A DNA stretch of 64,000 nucleotides from Bacillota bacterium (GCA_023421505.1 JAEZTJ010000059.1:3379-67378); one strand, 5' to 3'. Counted from the first letter of the stretch, positions 53,015 through 62,190 are shown. Translations and numbers: made by a program. The notes: generated from the letters alone by a model not told the origin.

Positions 53015-53930
53015 TACTTATACCTCCTACTAGTTGAATAAAATAATTCTCCAAATTAATTTCTTTCACCATCAATGAATTGAGTTTAATACCATTACTG
53101 ATCACTAAATCACTTATCTTTGAAGGCTGATCCAGATATTTATATATTTGAATTGAATAATCCGGCGTTACTTTGTAGTCGGTACATCCAAGCTTCTTTT
53201 CAAGTAGTGCAGTCATCAACTCAACCTTATCTACTTTCAGCTCAATATATTTATTACACTCCTTCGTTAATTGCTCGGCAGATAATTGCTTAATCATCAC
53301 ACCCTTATCAATAAAGCCATAATAGGTCACTAGATTGGATAATTCTGATAATATATGACTGGATATGAGTATGGTAATTTTCTTTTCCTGATTTAATTTT
53401 AATAATAGATTTCTTATCTCAACAATCCCAAAGGGGTCTAGTCCGTTAATCGGTTCATCCAGTAATAGAATTTCTGGTCTGTTCATTAACGCTAAGGCAA
53501 GGCCCAGTCTTTGCTTCATACCAAGTGAAAAGCTTTTATACTTCTTCTTACCCGTATTACCTAATCCAACCTCTTCGAGCGCTTCTTTTACACATTTTTT
53601 ACCTGGAATACCACGTTGGATGCGATAATACTCAAGATTTTCCTCTGCTGTCATATACGAATAGAAGCTGGGGTCTTCTATGATCGCTCCGATCCTTTTT
53701 CTAGACTTGTTGAGAGCCTCTTCAGAGCTTGCCTCAAATAAGGTAATGATACCCTCTGTTTTAAATGCCTGACCTGTTAAAAGCCTTAACAGTGTCGTCT
53801 TGCCAGCACCGTTCTTCCCGACAAGTCCATAGATTTCACCCTGTTTTATCTCCAGATTAATATTACTTATTGCATTGATATTGTTGTATTTCTTTGTCAA
53901 ATTCTTAGTAGACAATATTACTTCTCGCAC
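53007..53930 (-). CDS. ABC transporter ATP-binding protein
   Basis: 307 residues. Walker A GKNGAGKTT, Q loop IIEDPSF, signature FSLGMKQR, Walker B ILLLDEPINGLD and switch His ISSHILSEL are all present. It belongs to the drug/bacteriocin ATPase group that pairs with ABC-2 permeases. GTG start at 53930 with AAAGGAG nine bases upstream. Between it and the response regulator lie 544 bp filled by two structured repeat elements, so co-transcription with the regulator is uncertain. Confidence 0.92.
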   Translation of the reverse strand: MREVILSTKNLTKKYNNINAISNINLEIKQGEIYGLVGKNGAGKTTLLRLLTGQAFKTEGIITLFEASSEEALNKSRKRIGAIIEDPSFYSYMTAEENLEYYRIQRGIPGKKCVKEALEEVGLGNTGKKKYKSFSLGMKQRLGLALALMNRPEILLLDEPINGLDPFGIVEIRNLLLKLNQEKKITILISSHILSELSNLVTYYGFIDKGVMIKQLSAEQLTKECNKYIELKVDKVELMTALLEKKLGCTDYKVTPDYSIQIYKYLDQPSKISDLVISNGIKLNSLMVKEINLENYFIQLVGGISNE

Positions 53931-53969
53931 CTTATTACTCCTTTCATACTTTAACTTGTCTAGGCAATT

Positions 53970-54102
53970 GCGAAACTCAGTAATTATAAGTATTGTATAC
54001 GCGGCAGATACTATTCCGGAGCGGAAGTTAAGCTCCTAAGAGCGTTGTAGCGAAGGAATAGTATCTGCTGCGTATACAATTGATAGAACTATATCGTTTC
54101 GC
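53970..54102. repeat. Repeat family II element, 133 bp with long inverted repeats
   Basis: Terminal GCGAAAC/GTTTCGC (53970-53976, 54096-54102) and inner 26-bp arms with one mismatch (53992-54017 and 54055-54080, core GTATACGC.GCAGATACTA) enclose a loop containing GGAGC/GCTCC. No ORF. A diverged copy lies at 10214-10335. Confidence 0.75.
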
Positions 54103-54197
54103 AGCTATCTATTTAACTTGTTAACAGTTAACAGTATATCGTTACAGTTTAAACAAGTACTTAATAAAGTTTAAAGAAAGTATAAAGATGTAACTTT

Positions 54198-54470
54198 GAT
54201 TGGAATGTCAAAAGCCACTCGAACTATTCAGCTTCGTCATTTTGCACAAAAGCTACTTATATCAAAGTGATGTAGAACATGGTTTGATGAGCAACTGTAT
54301 GAAGTCGTTGGTACTTAGGCCCTGTGTTTTAGGGCCTTATGTACCATTACGTACTTCATCCAAGTGGGAACGCGTTGCGAACAAACCATGTTCTACATCA
54401 CGATTTTGAAGATATAGATTGTACAAAATGACGAAGTACAAAATATAAATAGGCTTTTGACATTCTAATC
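54198..54470. repeat. Repeat family III, full-length MITE-like element (273 bp)
   Basis: Terminal inverted repeats of 19 bp (GATTGGAATGTCAAAAGCC at 54198-54216; GGCTTTTGACATTCTAATC at 54452-54470, one mismatch) enclose a nested palindrome. Its stems are CTTCGTCATTTTG (54232) with its complement at 54424-54436, perfect 19-bp arms at 54267-54285 and 54383-54401, and a tip GGTACTTAGGCCCT/AGGGCCTTATGTACC. No coding capacity. It ends four bases from the response-regulator stop, so it may also serve as its terminator. Confidence 0.75.
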
Positions 54471-54474
54471 AACT

Positions 54475-55164
54475 TTACGAATTATCGATTTTAAATCCAA
54501 TACCCCAAACAGTCTTAATATATGCTTCCTCATCATACTCTTTAATCTTTTTGCGGATATTACTCATATGTACATTGATCGTGTTATCCTCTCCATAATA
54601 ACCGGTCTTCCAGATATCCTGATACAACTGATCCTTCGTAAAAACCCGATCCGGATATTGAAGCATGAGATGCAGAATGTCATATTCATAGGCTGTTAAG
54701 GCAATCGGCTTGCCGTTTACAGTAACCTCTCTGGCTTCCGTTTTTAATACAAGATTTTTAAATACATATTCATTTTCAGTACTAACACTTTTTGAAGACA
54801 ACCTGCTTCTTCTTAAAAGAGCAACTACTCTTGCTATAACCTCTTCTCTCTCAAAGGGCTTTGTCACATAATCATCCGCTCCGGTTTTCAGTGCACTCAC
54901 CTTATCGGACAGTTCACTCTTAGCGGATATTACTAGAATTGGTATCTGCATACTCCTTCTGATTTCTAAGATAAGCTCCTCACCGGTTATTCCCGGAAGC
55001 ATCAAATCAAGTAGGATAAGATCAAAGGAATTAAACTGCAGCTGCAATCTGGCTTCTGTTCCTGAAAAAGCAGTTACTACCTCATACTTTTCCCGTTCTA
55101 AATATCGCTTTAATATTCTGTTAATGTCTTCATCATCTTCTACAACTAATATCCTTGTCTGCAA
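54475..55164 (-). CDS. OmpR-family response regulator
   Basis: 229 residues. The receiver domain has the acidic pair in VVEDDEDIN, the phospho-acceptor Asp about 53 (LILLDLMLPG) and Lys in YVTKPFEREE. The C-terminal winged helix ends VHMSNIRKKIKEYDEEAYIKTVWGIGFKID. It should be phosphorylated by the histidine kinase at 51190-52095 and control the ABC transporter between them. TTG start at 55164 with GAGGTG eight bases upstream. It lies 40 bp after the DUF218 gene and may share its promoter. Confidence 0.93.
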   Translation of the reverse strand: MQTRILVVEDDEDINRILKRYLEREKYEVVTAFSGTEARLQLQFNSFDLILLDLMLPGITGEELILEIRRSMQIPILVISAKSELSDKVSALKTGADDYVTKPFEREEVIARVVALLRRSRLSSKSVSTENEYVFKNLVLKTEAREVTVNGKPIALTAYEYDILHLMLQYPDRVFTKDQLYQDIWKTGYYGEDNTINVHMSNIRKKIKEYDEEAYIKTVWGIGFKIDNS

Positions 55165-55204
55165 TTTTTATCACCTCACCTATTCCGGGATTCTTAAACG
55201 TCCA

Positions 55205-55888
55205 CTATTTATCATTCGTCACATCTCCATTACCACTGACCGGTATCGTATCACCAAGGTAGGTAGGCTTAGGTTTGGCAGCAACATATAGAAAGTCCTT
55301 AAGTCTGGCAAGAATCTCACGCAAATCCCTTTTGGTCTGCCCGGCATATTTTCTTGGATCAGATGCTACACCATATACTTTGAGTCCAAGTCCTTTTCCT
55401 ACATATAATGCCCGGTAGATATGATATTTCTGAGTGACTACAATAATCTTATTCGCTTCAAAAACATCTCTAGCACGATATAGACTCTCATAGGTGGAAA
55501 AGCCTGCATGGTCCATAAATATGTCTTCGGAGGGTACTCCTGCATTAATAGCATACTGCTTCATTACATTAACCTCATCGTAATTCTTCCTTCCATGATC
55601 ACCACTCATTAACAGCCTGTCCGATACGCCGGATTGATATAAGGCAATTCCTTGCTTTAACCTATCCTCAAGCATTGGACTAGGTTGATTATTTTCCCAG
55701 ATACCCGCTCCCAGAATCAGAATACAATCAATATCCTCAAGCTTTTCAGCATTTCCGGCGGTAATTATCCTGCCTTTTACAGATTGCTTGATATATATGT
55801 TCAAGCCAAAGATTATTATGAAACCGAAAATCCCAAGACATAGGATAATCAACAGCAAAAGCTTCTTTTTACTACTTATAGTCTTCAT
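55205..55888 (-). CDS. YdcF/SanA-like DUF218 membrane protein
   Basis: 227 residues. One N-terminal membrane segment (about 8-30) precedes the DUF218 domain: DCILILGAGIWENNQPSPMLEDRL, RLLMSGDHGRKNYDEVNVMKQYA, STYESLYRARDVF and VVTQKYHIYRALYVGKGLG. SanA/YdcF proteins affect envelope barrier function and vancomycin sensitivity; their chemistry is unsettled. It lies 40 bp before the response regulator on the same strand, suggesting an envelope-stress unit. RBS AGGGAGGGG before ATG 55888. Confidence 0.86.
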   Translation of the reverse strand: MKTISSKKKLLLLIILCLGIFGFIIIFGLNIYIKQSVKGRIITAGNAEKLEDIDCILILGAGIWENNQPSPMLEDRLKQGIALYQSGVSDRLLMSGDHGRKNYDEVNVMKQYAINAGVPSEDIFMDHAGFSTYESLYRARDVFEANKIIVVTQKYHIYRALYVGKGLGLKVYGVASDPRKYAGQTKRDLREILARLKDFLYVAAKPKPTYLGDTIPVSGNGDVTNDK

Positions 55889-55942
55889 TCCTTAACCCCT
55901 CCCTGATAAAAACACTAATTAAGAATTCGTACTTCAAATTCT

Positions 55943-56073
55943 CTCGAACCTATTAAAGCTTCAATTTGCGCAAACACCACTTAAAACATATCAGTTTCTG
56001 CATCACGATTGAAGATATCGATTATGCAAACTGATAAAGCCTAAAATTAAAATAGGCTTTTGACGCTCTAATC
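55943..56073. repeat. Repeat family III, internally deleted copy
   Basis: The left part (CTCGAAC..ATT..AGCTTC..ATTTGC.CAAA) and right part (CATCACGATT-GAAGATAT, then ATAGGCTTTTGAC..TCTAATC) match the 273-bp element, while the central palindrome is missing. A TATCAGTTT/AAACTGATA stem (55989-56036) is specific to this copy. It fills most of the 313-bp gap upstream of the DUF218 gene. Confidence 0.6.
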
Positions 56074-56142
56074 TTATCTATAAAATGTATCTGTTATAAT
56101 AAATTTTACCAATTGAATTTTCACCAGTATAACATAAAAATA

Positions 56143-56183
56143 ATTTGGATGTCAAAAATAATACATTCCTTGACATCCAAATT
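56143..56183 (-). terminator. Terminator of the ABC-F gene
   Basis: AATTTGGATGTCAA pairs with TTGACATCCAAATT and on the minus strand is followed by ATTTTTATG. Confidence 0.75.
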
Positions 56184-56201
56184 AATAGTATTCTATGAAT
56201 T

Positions 56202-57794
56202 CTATTCTTTTGTGATAAGCCTCACCTCTGCTGTTGCAAGCTTCTCCGTAAAAATACGGTCATGTTCCACAAAAATCATGGTAGGCTGGTATTTTAAGAT
56301 TAACTCCTCAATCTGAATTCTCGAAATAACATCAATAAAATTAAGCGGCTCATCCCAAAGGAAAACATGTGCAGACTCAGAAAGGCTCTTCGCCAGTAAA
56401 ACCTTTTTCTTCTGTCCTGCGCTGAATTCACTGACATCCTTCTCAAATTGATTCCGGCTAAAATCAAGCTGCCTTAGTACTGTTTTAAAGATTGTTTCAT
56501 CTAAGCCATATTGCTTAGCAAAGCTGTCTAATTTACCGCTTAGCCAGGAGGTATCCTGTGATATATAAGATATCTTTAAACCGGGAGCTGTATCATACTT
56601 ACCCGTATAAGAAATCTCTTCCCCAAGCAAAAGCTTGAATAGTGTAGATTTACCTGATCCATTTTTCCCTTTTATAGCTATTCGTTCTCCCATACGGAGA
56701 GAGAAGCTGATACCGGAAGCAACCTTTTGCTCTCCATAGAAGAGGCTTAATTCTTCAGCCTCTATCAGGCGTTTATTCGGAAAAGGCAGGAGATTCATTT
56801 TTAATTCATCAGCCCGCTCAATGTTTTTTAGTAAGCTCCTTTTTTCATCGATAGCCTCAAGCTTTCGATTCTCAATACTTTTTGCCCGCTTCATCATTTT
56901 GGCTGCCTTATGTCCGATTGCTCCGCGATCAGCTGCATGCGTCCCGATTTTTGAGGCTTCAACCCGATCCGACCAGCCAGAAGCCCGTTTTGCTGCAACT
57001 GCCAGTTCCGATATCTCCTTCTTAAGCTGTCCATTCTTCTCTAGCTCATAATTATCCTGCTGCTCTTTATTTTGCGCCCAGGTAGTATAATTACCTTTTA
57101 TCACTTCAATATTCGCCTTATTAATCGATAATACATGATCAATCGATTGATCCAAAAATGCACGGTCATGGGATATTAGAATAAAGCTCTTTTTTGTCTG
57201 AAGATAAGCAGCTAACGTTGCACGACCTTCCATATCCAGGTAATTCGTCGGCTCGTCAATGAGCAGAAAATTATTCTTCTTAAGAAAAAGTGCAGCAAGC
57301 ATTACCTTGGTACGTTCACCAAAGCTCAAAGTGGAAAAGGGTCTGTCTAGTACCGAAGGCTCCACATTAAGCTTTCCTAATTCCTTTATGATAAGTTCCT
57401 CTATAATATAACCATCATTTGCCTGATATAGCTCCAGTAATATCCCATATCTCTCTAGAGCGGCGTTATTCACCTCTTGTTCCTTAAAACATTTCTCCAT
57501 TTCCTCTTCCCAAAAACAAAAAGGTGCTACTATATTCTTAAGAATAGCAATCGTATTCTGATGAATATCCTGTACTTCAAAGGGGAAATAGTCAAAGCTT
57601 ACCGACGCAGTTATCGTACCCTGATATTCATAACTTCCAAGTAATAGCTTTAAAAACGTTGTCTTCCCTCTTCCGTTACGTCCAATAAACCCAAGCTTCC
57701 AATCCGTATCGATTTGAAAGCTTACTTCTTCAAATATATTCTCGTAGTTCGAGTCATAGCGAAAGGTTAAATCCTTCACAGAGATTAACGACAT
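56202..57794 (-). CDS. Lsa-type ABC-F ribosomal protection protein
   Basis: 530 residues, two ATPase domains and no membrane segments. Domain 1 has GRNGRGKTTFLKLL and LIDEPTNYLDMEGR with ISHDRAFLD. Domain 2 has GKNGSGKST and FLWDEPLNFIDV with VEHDRIF. The linker (about 240-330, very Lys/Arg-rich with RASGWSDRVEASK and KAAKMMKRAKSIENRK) matches the Lsa/Vga group. These bind the ribosomal E site and displace lincosamides, streptogramin A and pleuromutilins. RBS AAGGAGG before ATG 57794. A roughly 470-nt leader with an intrinsic terminator implies drug-induced attenuation. Confidence 0.86.
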   Translation of the reverse strand: MSLISVKDLTFRYDSNYENIFEEVSFQIDTDWKLGFIGRNGRGKTTFLKLLLGSYEYQGTITASVSFDYFPFEVQDIHQNTIAILKNIVAPFCFWEEEMEKCFKEQEVNNAALERYGILLELYQANDGYIIEELIIKELGKLNVEPSVLDRPFSTLSFGERTKVMLAALFLKKNNFLLIDEPTNYLDMEGRATLAAYLQTKKSFILISHDRAFLDQSIDHVLSINKANIEVIKGNYTTWAQNKEQQDNYELEKNGQLKKEISELAVAAKRASGWSDRVEASKIGTHAADRGAIGHKAAKMMKRAKSIENRKLEAIDEKRSLLKNIERADELKMNLLPFPNKRLIEAEELSLFYGEQKVASGISFSLRMGERIAIKGKNGSGKSTLFKLLLGEEISYTGKYDTAPGLKISYISQDTSWLSGKLDSFAKQYGLDETIFKTVLRQLDFSRNQFEKDVSEFSAGQKKKVLLAKSLSESAHVFLWDEPLNFIDVISRIQIEELILKYQPTMIFVEHDRIFTEKLATAEVRLITKE

Positions 57795-58002
57795 CTAAAG
57801 ACCTCCTTTATCAATTCAATTTATCTGATTAACTTCAAATCCATAAGTCTTTCAGGCTGGTCTCCTATGCAGCAGGAGAATATTCACAAGGTAAGAAGAC
57901 AGCATATTATTTTCCTATTTGTAATTACAAAACGTATTAAAACCGCCCTGTGTTGAATGAACATCCTCACCATCGTAGCTATTGTAATATAAGTAATTTT
58001 AT

Positions 58003-58040
58003 ATTAAAAAAGACTACAAGAAATCATCTTCCTGTAGTCC
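58003..58040 (-). terminator. Intrinsic terminator within the ABC-F leader (attenuator)
   Basis: GGACTACAGGAA pairs with TTTCTTGTAGTC (one bulge) followed by TTTTTT on the minus strand, about 210 nt before the ABC-F gene and about 225 nt after the promoter. A second small hairpin (TCTCCT/AGGAGA) lies nearer the gene. Confidence 0.75.
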
Positions 58041-58109
58041 TTAACATTAATATAATATAGCCATATACTGCCAATATAATTATATAAAAACAAGTATAGC
58101 AAAGCGGTA

Positions 58110-58214
58110 TTATGGAGTTAGGATGATAATTTCTTGCCTGCAATAGAAGAATAAACCTGTAAAGCTTATTTTCATTGCATATTTAATTTCTTATTAGCAA
58201 GTAATTATAATCAT
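58110..58214 (-). CDS. Leader peptide ORFs of the ABC-F gene
   Basis: Two short frames precede the attenuator. The first (58214-58194) encodes M-I-I-I-T-C with RBS GAGGTTGAGGA. The second (58175-58110) encodes 21 residues beginning MKISFTG, with a weak RBS. In ABC-F attenuators, drug-stalled ribosomes on such peptides prevent terminator formation. Which of the two matters here cannot be told by eye. Confidence 0.4.
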
Positions 58215-58270
58215 TCCTCAACCTCGTTTCTTTGCTATCGTTTCATTATTATCGTTTCATTTACGAGTTC

Positions 58271-58299
58271 ATTTTAGCATCTCATCCTGACTGTGTCAA
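58271..58299 (-). promoter_or_regulatory. Promoter of the ABC-F gene
   Basis: TTGACA (58299-58294), 17-bp spacer, TAAAAT (58276-58271), reading leftward. It begins 25 bp after the GH2 stop codon. Confidence 0.75.
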
Positions 58300-58323
58300 G
58301 TAACAGATTGCATGGATTATTAT

Positions 58324-60756
58324 CTAGGATACTGTAAACTTAAGCACTACTTCACCTAAGTCGGCCTGCCGGATTATTAATCCACCTTCCCCGATCATAC
58401 CTCTCGTCCTCACGTAGGCTCCTCCGGCCCCGCCTTTTAAGCTGATCATTCCCGGTCCAATCAGTTCGACTGTTCCCCAGGCTTCTAATAAAACCGGTTC
58501 CTGATAATAGGGCAGACGGTTTCCATCCTCATCTACGACAGTAATCCTTACCTCTGCTACATCATAGGTTTCCTCCTCCTTAAGTTCACTGCATCTTGAG
58601 AAGGCTAAAAGTCTTGGGTTAAGAGCCGGCTTCTTATTAACCACCTTCACAACCTGATTAGCTTTCACTGCTTCAAAACGAAAGGTTGTGGCTGCACCAC
58701 CCCAGCTCCCGATGTACTTGTAATATAAGCGCATCCCTTCATTCAAGTCGATATGCTCCTTCAGCATAAGATAAGCCATTTTTAATTTGTACTGTAGCGG
58801 CAGATTAGCTTGACCATATTTCTTAACCGCAAATAGAACCTTCTTCAGCCCCTCCGCAGTCTTATGGCTATAATGCTCCTGCTTCTCAAGACTTTCTCCA
58901 ACAAAATCATCTATCAGGATTGGGGGATGCGAAAGATTTGGATATCTCCTTTTGTTTGGGAAAAACTCCTTGATAAAGGTATCGTTTTTATAGAGGCGAA
59001 TACTGTCTGCATTGGTAAAAGCATAAATATCTCCTATATTACCTGCAGGATGCTCTCCAATATCAAGAGATGAACTAATCTCAAGTACATTATAGCGGTC
59101 ATTCTGACTTGCATAGACATAAGCCGCAAGCTTAGGATTTCGGAACATATCCATCACACCATGATAACAAATTCGATCTCCGCTCCCAAAATCCTTGTGG
59201 GTATTATAATCAAACATACACCAGCCAAAGCCACCTGCTATTTTATCTTGTTCAAAGATTGCATCGAGTACGAAAGCATGGCGAAGAGCATGCGCAAGGC
59301 GATGTTCCTCATCGTCAAAGGCTTTTGTCGGGAACATATGTCCATTAAACTCTGATATTAAATAAGGAGCAGCTTTGTTTGGAACAACCTCCGTCTTACG
59401 GTCTATCCCCTTCGTACTACCGTTATATAAAAAATCGTTATATGCATATACATCCTCAAGCAGATTACTCTTTTTCAGAAAACGTACACCACTAGTTTGT
59501 CTTGAAGGATCTAAATCATGGGCTATCTTATTAGTTATACTATAAAAGGGATTATCATCAAGAGATTCATTAATTCTGACCCCCCAAAGAATGATGGAGG
59601 GATGGTTACGGTATTGCATTACCATTTCCTTTACCTGCTCGTAGGCTGTCTCCTTCCAATTATCATCTCCAATATGCTGCCATCCGGGTATCTCAGTGAA
59701 CACTAACAGCCCCAATTCATCACACGCATCAATAAAATGCTTAGACTGTGGATAATGAGAGGTGCGTACTGCATTTACCCCAAGCTCATACTTGAGAAGC
59801 TCAGCATCCTGTTTTTGCATCCTCCTTGGCATTGCATATCCGACATAAGGATAGCTTTGATGTCGGTTAAGTCCCATAAGCTTTATTTTCTTACGATTAA
59901 GATAGAAGCCATCTTCCTTAAATTCGCAGGTTCGAAACCCAAACCGTACCGTCTTCTCATCAACGATAGAATTTTTACCATTTTTGCACTCCATAAGCTT
60001 TAGATTCAAGTAATAAAGGCTTGGCTGCTTAAGTTCCCAGTTTTTAACGTCCTCAACAAATACCTTCCTCGCGAGGCTTTGTTCACAAATGCTATCTTCA
60101 CGGCATAATACTACTTGATTAGCAGCATCGGTAATTTCTTGTCTTAGTGTTAACCCTCTGTTTGCAATGAAGCCCTTAAATATAACTTGAAGCTCTAATT
60201 CTTTCATATTACCTTTTCCAGGCTTTTGAGCTCTGTCATATTCTACTTCTCTCGTTATTATAAATGCATCTTCTATGTAAGTTTCTTCCTTTATATCCAA
60301 GTAAACCTCTCGATAAATTCCTCCATATGTCAAGTAGTCAATGACATAGCCAAAGGGAGGAATATTATTCGTTTCCCTGCTGTCTACTTCAACCGCTAGT
60401 ACGTTTGATTGTCCATAAGATAGGTAGGGTGCCAAATCCACCGTAAAGGCTGTATAGCCTCCTTTATGAACGTAAATCATATTACCGTTTATGTAAACCT
60501 TAGCAATATGTGCAACCCCCTCAAAGGTAAGTAAAACCCGTTTTCCTTTCCATTTTGCAGGCACCTCTACATGCTTTCTGTAGCAGCTCACAAATTGATA
60601 AAGCCGTTCATCCAGATAATTGTACGCAAGCACCGTATTGGTATGCGGAAGCCTGACTGCGTCCATATTGTCTTCGATATAATCAGACTTTGTCATATTC
60701 TCATCAAATGTATTGCTGTATCTCCAGTCATCGTTAAGATTGATATGCTTTATCAT
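58324..60756 (-). CDS. GH2-family glycoside hydrolase (beta-galactosidase or beta-glucuronidase type)
   Basis: 810 residues. The N-terminal sugar-binding domain (NLNDDWRYS ... YRKHVEVP ... VAHIAKVYINGN) and immunoglobulin-like domain are followed by the GH2 barrel. RTSHYPQSKHFIDACDELGLLVFTEIPGW leads to the acid/base site LWGVRINES (Glu), and the nucleophile lies in LISEFNGHM (Glu). A further 250 residues of beta domains complete it. No signal peptide, so it acts on imported sugars. Exact specificity cannot be read. RBS ATGGGGTAAA before ATG 60756. It follows a TetR gene by 61 bp and is probably in its operon. Confidence 0.9.
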   Translation of the reverse strand: MIKHINLNDDWRYSNTFDENMTKSDYIEDNMDAVRLPHTNTVLAYNYLDERLYQFVSCYRKHVEVPAKWKGKRVLLTFEGVAHIAKVYINGNMIYVHKGGYTAFTVDLAPYLSYGQSNVLAVEVDSRETNNIPPFGYVIDYLTYGGIYREVYLDIKEETYIEDAFIITREVEYDRAQKPGKGNMKELELQVIFKGFIANRGLTLRQEITDAANQVVLCREDSICEQSLARKVFVEDVKNWELKQPSLYYLNLKLMECKNGKNSIVDEKTVRFGFRTCEFKEDGFYLNRKKIKLMGLNRHQSYPYVGYAMPRRMQKQDAELLKYELGVNAVRTSHYPQSKHFIDACDELGLLVFTEIPGWQHIGDDNWKETAYEQVKEMVMQYRNHPSIILWGVRINESLDDNPFYSITNKIAHDLDPSRQTSGVRFLKKSNLLEDVYAYNDFLYNGSTKGIDRKTEVVPNKAAPYLISEFNGHMFPTKAFDDEEHRLAHALRHAFVLDAIFEQDKIAGGFGWCMFDYNTHKDFGSGDRICYHGVMDMFRNPKLAAYVYASQNDRYNVLEISSSLDIGEHPAGNIGDIYAFTNADSIRLYKNDTFIKEFFPNKRRYPNLSHPPILIDDFVGESLEKQEHYSHKTAEGLKKVLFAVKKYGQANLPLQYKLKMAYLMLKEHIDLNEGMRLYYKYIGSWGGAATTFRFEAVKANQVVKVVNKKPALNPRLLAFSRCSELKEEETYDVAEVRITVVDEDGNRLPYYQEPVLLEAWGTVELIGPGMISLKGGAGGAYVRTRGMIGEGGLIIRQADLGEVVLKFTVS

Positions 60757-60817
60757 ATTTTACCCCATTCCTGCGCTGCTTATTTGGCTCGTTTGCGAGA
60801 CAAGGCGCATCTCACTT

Positions 60818-61375
60818 CTACATGATAATACCATTCATGATAATCTCAAGCATCTGGTTCAGTGCTTCTTCATAAGGAATTTCACAATCTATTAATAAGC
60901 TTTTGCTTAGATAATATTCAATCGTTCCGATTATGACAGCCTGAAAGACAGGCAGACTGATTTCTTTTACACGTCCCTCGGCAATTGCCTGATTCATGAT
61001 ATCAAAGGTTGCTTCCCACTGTGTTTCCAGTCGATTTTCTATTTTTGTGAATATTTTGGGATACTTAACTTTCAAGTCATAAAGCTTCCGAAAATCAATC
61101 GTTTTATATTTCTGCGGCAATACAATCAGAATACCTTTCAATTTCTCTATACTATCTAAGGACTGATTTTCTACTATTTCTTTTTCACTTTCCTTGATCT
61201 CATTAAAGACATAATCAACCGCTGCAATAAATAAAGCTTCTTTATCCTTTACTGTTTCATACAAGGTCCGCTTACTTATTCCCAGCCGCTTTGCAACATC
61301 ATCCATTGTAAATTTAATACCTTGTTCGTTAAATTCTTCAATCACAGCTTCCAGAATTCGTTCTTTAACCCCCAT
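60818..61375 (-). CDS. TetR-family transcriptional regulator
   Basis: About 185 residues. The N-terminal helix-turn-helix is KERILEAVIEEFNEQGIKFTMDDVAKRLGISKRTLYETVKDKEAL in outline (residues 4-48); the rest is a helical ligand domain. ATG 61375 is chosen because GAAGGAAGG stands just before it; a TTG at 61396 lies inside the palindrome and has no RBS. It lies directly downstream of a 62-bp perfect palindrome and upstream of the GH2 gene, so it probably represses itself and the glycosidase. Confidence 0.88.
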   Translation of the reverse strand: MGVKERILEAVIEEFNEQGIKFTMDDVAKRLGISKRTLYETVKDKEALFIAAVDYVFNEIKESEKEIVENQSLDSIEKLKGILIVLPQKYKTIDFRKLYDLKVKYPKIFTKIENRLETQWEATFDIMNQAIAEGRVKEISLPVFQAVIIGTIEYYLSKSLLIDCEIPYEEALNQMLEIIMNGIIM

Positions 61376-61394
61376 TATGCCTTCCTTCTTCTTC

Positions 61395-61471
61395 AATATT
61401 GATATAATAAAACCAGAAAACTAAAATAAGTTTTCTGGTTTTATTATATCAATATTTTCTTCTACTCTCAA
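61395..61471 (-). promoter_or_regulatory. TetR-GH2 promoter overlapped by a 62-bp palindromic operator
   Basis: Perfect 28-bp arms (61395-61422 and 61429-61456; core AAAACCAGAAAACT) enclose six bases. The promoter reads TTGAGA (61471-61466), 17 bp, TATAAT (61448-61443) leftward, so the -10 box and start site lie inside the palindrome. A bound TetR dimer would block polymerase. A mirrored TATAAT exists on the other strand. The remaining gap to 61578 is empty. Confidence 0.8.
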
Positions 61472-61578
61472 GTAATATCTTAATCTCGCGCATATCAGTT
61501 CATAATTCCTTACTCTCAGTGTTATGCTTATAAATAATAATCATAAATAACATGCGCTGATAAAAAACGATACAAAAG

Positions 61579-62190
61579 CTATATATTTACTCCAATTTTT
61601 CTTAAATCCATTAACATTTGATCATAAGACTTCACCTGAATCGTATGCAGACCAAACTGCTTTGCACCTTCTAAGTTTTCAGATAAATCATCTAAAAATA
61701 CTGCTTCCGACGGATTAATGTTATACTTTTTAATCAAGGCCTCATATATTTCTGGTTCAGGTTTGATATGTTTAATCTCATAGGATATAACTCCGCCATC
61801 CACATGCTTTATAAATTGGAATTTATTTTTGCTCAGTTCGAAATGGTTTTTAGAATAATTAGAGAGCAGATAAACCTTATAGCCTTCCTGTTTCAGCTTT
61901 TGAATTAATTCTGCAGAATAATCATACTCCTTAATTAGCTGATCGAAATCCTCAAAAAGCTTTTTTATTTCCATCTCAATACTTACGTCCAGTTTGCAGA
62001 ATTGATCAATAAGCGCAGAATCCTCCATGCCCCCTCGATCCCATTCCTTCCAAAACTTATTCTTCACAGTGGCATTTGCTACCCTTTCAGCTAGCTCTTT
62101 ACTATAACCACAGTCTTTTAAGTACTCCGCCCAACGAAACTTTACTAGTACATTTCCGATGTCAAATATAATTGTATTTATTCTGTCCAT
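61579..62190 (-). CDS. HAD-superfamily hydrolase
   Basis: About 203 residues. Motif I IIFDIGNVLVKF with the nucleophile Asp, motif II LLSNYS, motif III Lys in HIKPEPEIYEAL, and motif IV AVFLDDLSENLEGAKQFG define the fold, with a helical cap. It is close to the YihX/alpha-D-glucose-1-phosphate phosphatase group, so a sugar phosphate is a plausible substrate. ATG 62190 is preferred (AGGAAAAAC upstream) over 62202. Confidence 0.88.
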   Translation of the reverse strand: MDRINTIIFDIGNVLVKFRWAEYLKDCGYSKELAERVANATVKNKFWKEWDRGGMEDSALIDQFCKLDVSIEMEIKKLFEDFDQLIKEYDYSAELIQKLKQEGYKVYLLSNYSKNHFELSKNKFQFIKHVDGGVISYEIKHIKPEPEIYEALIKKYNINPSEAVFLDDLSENLEGAKQFGLHTIQVKSYDQMLMDLRKIGVNI

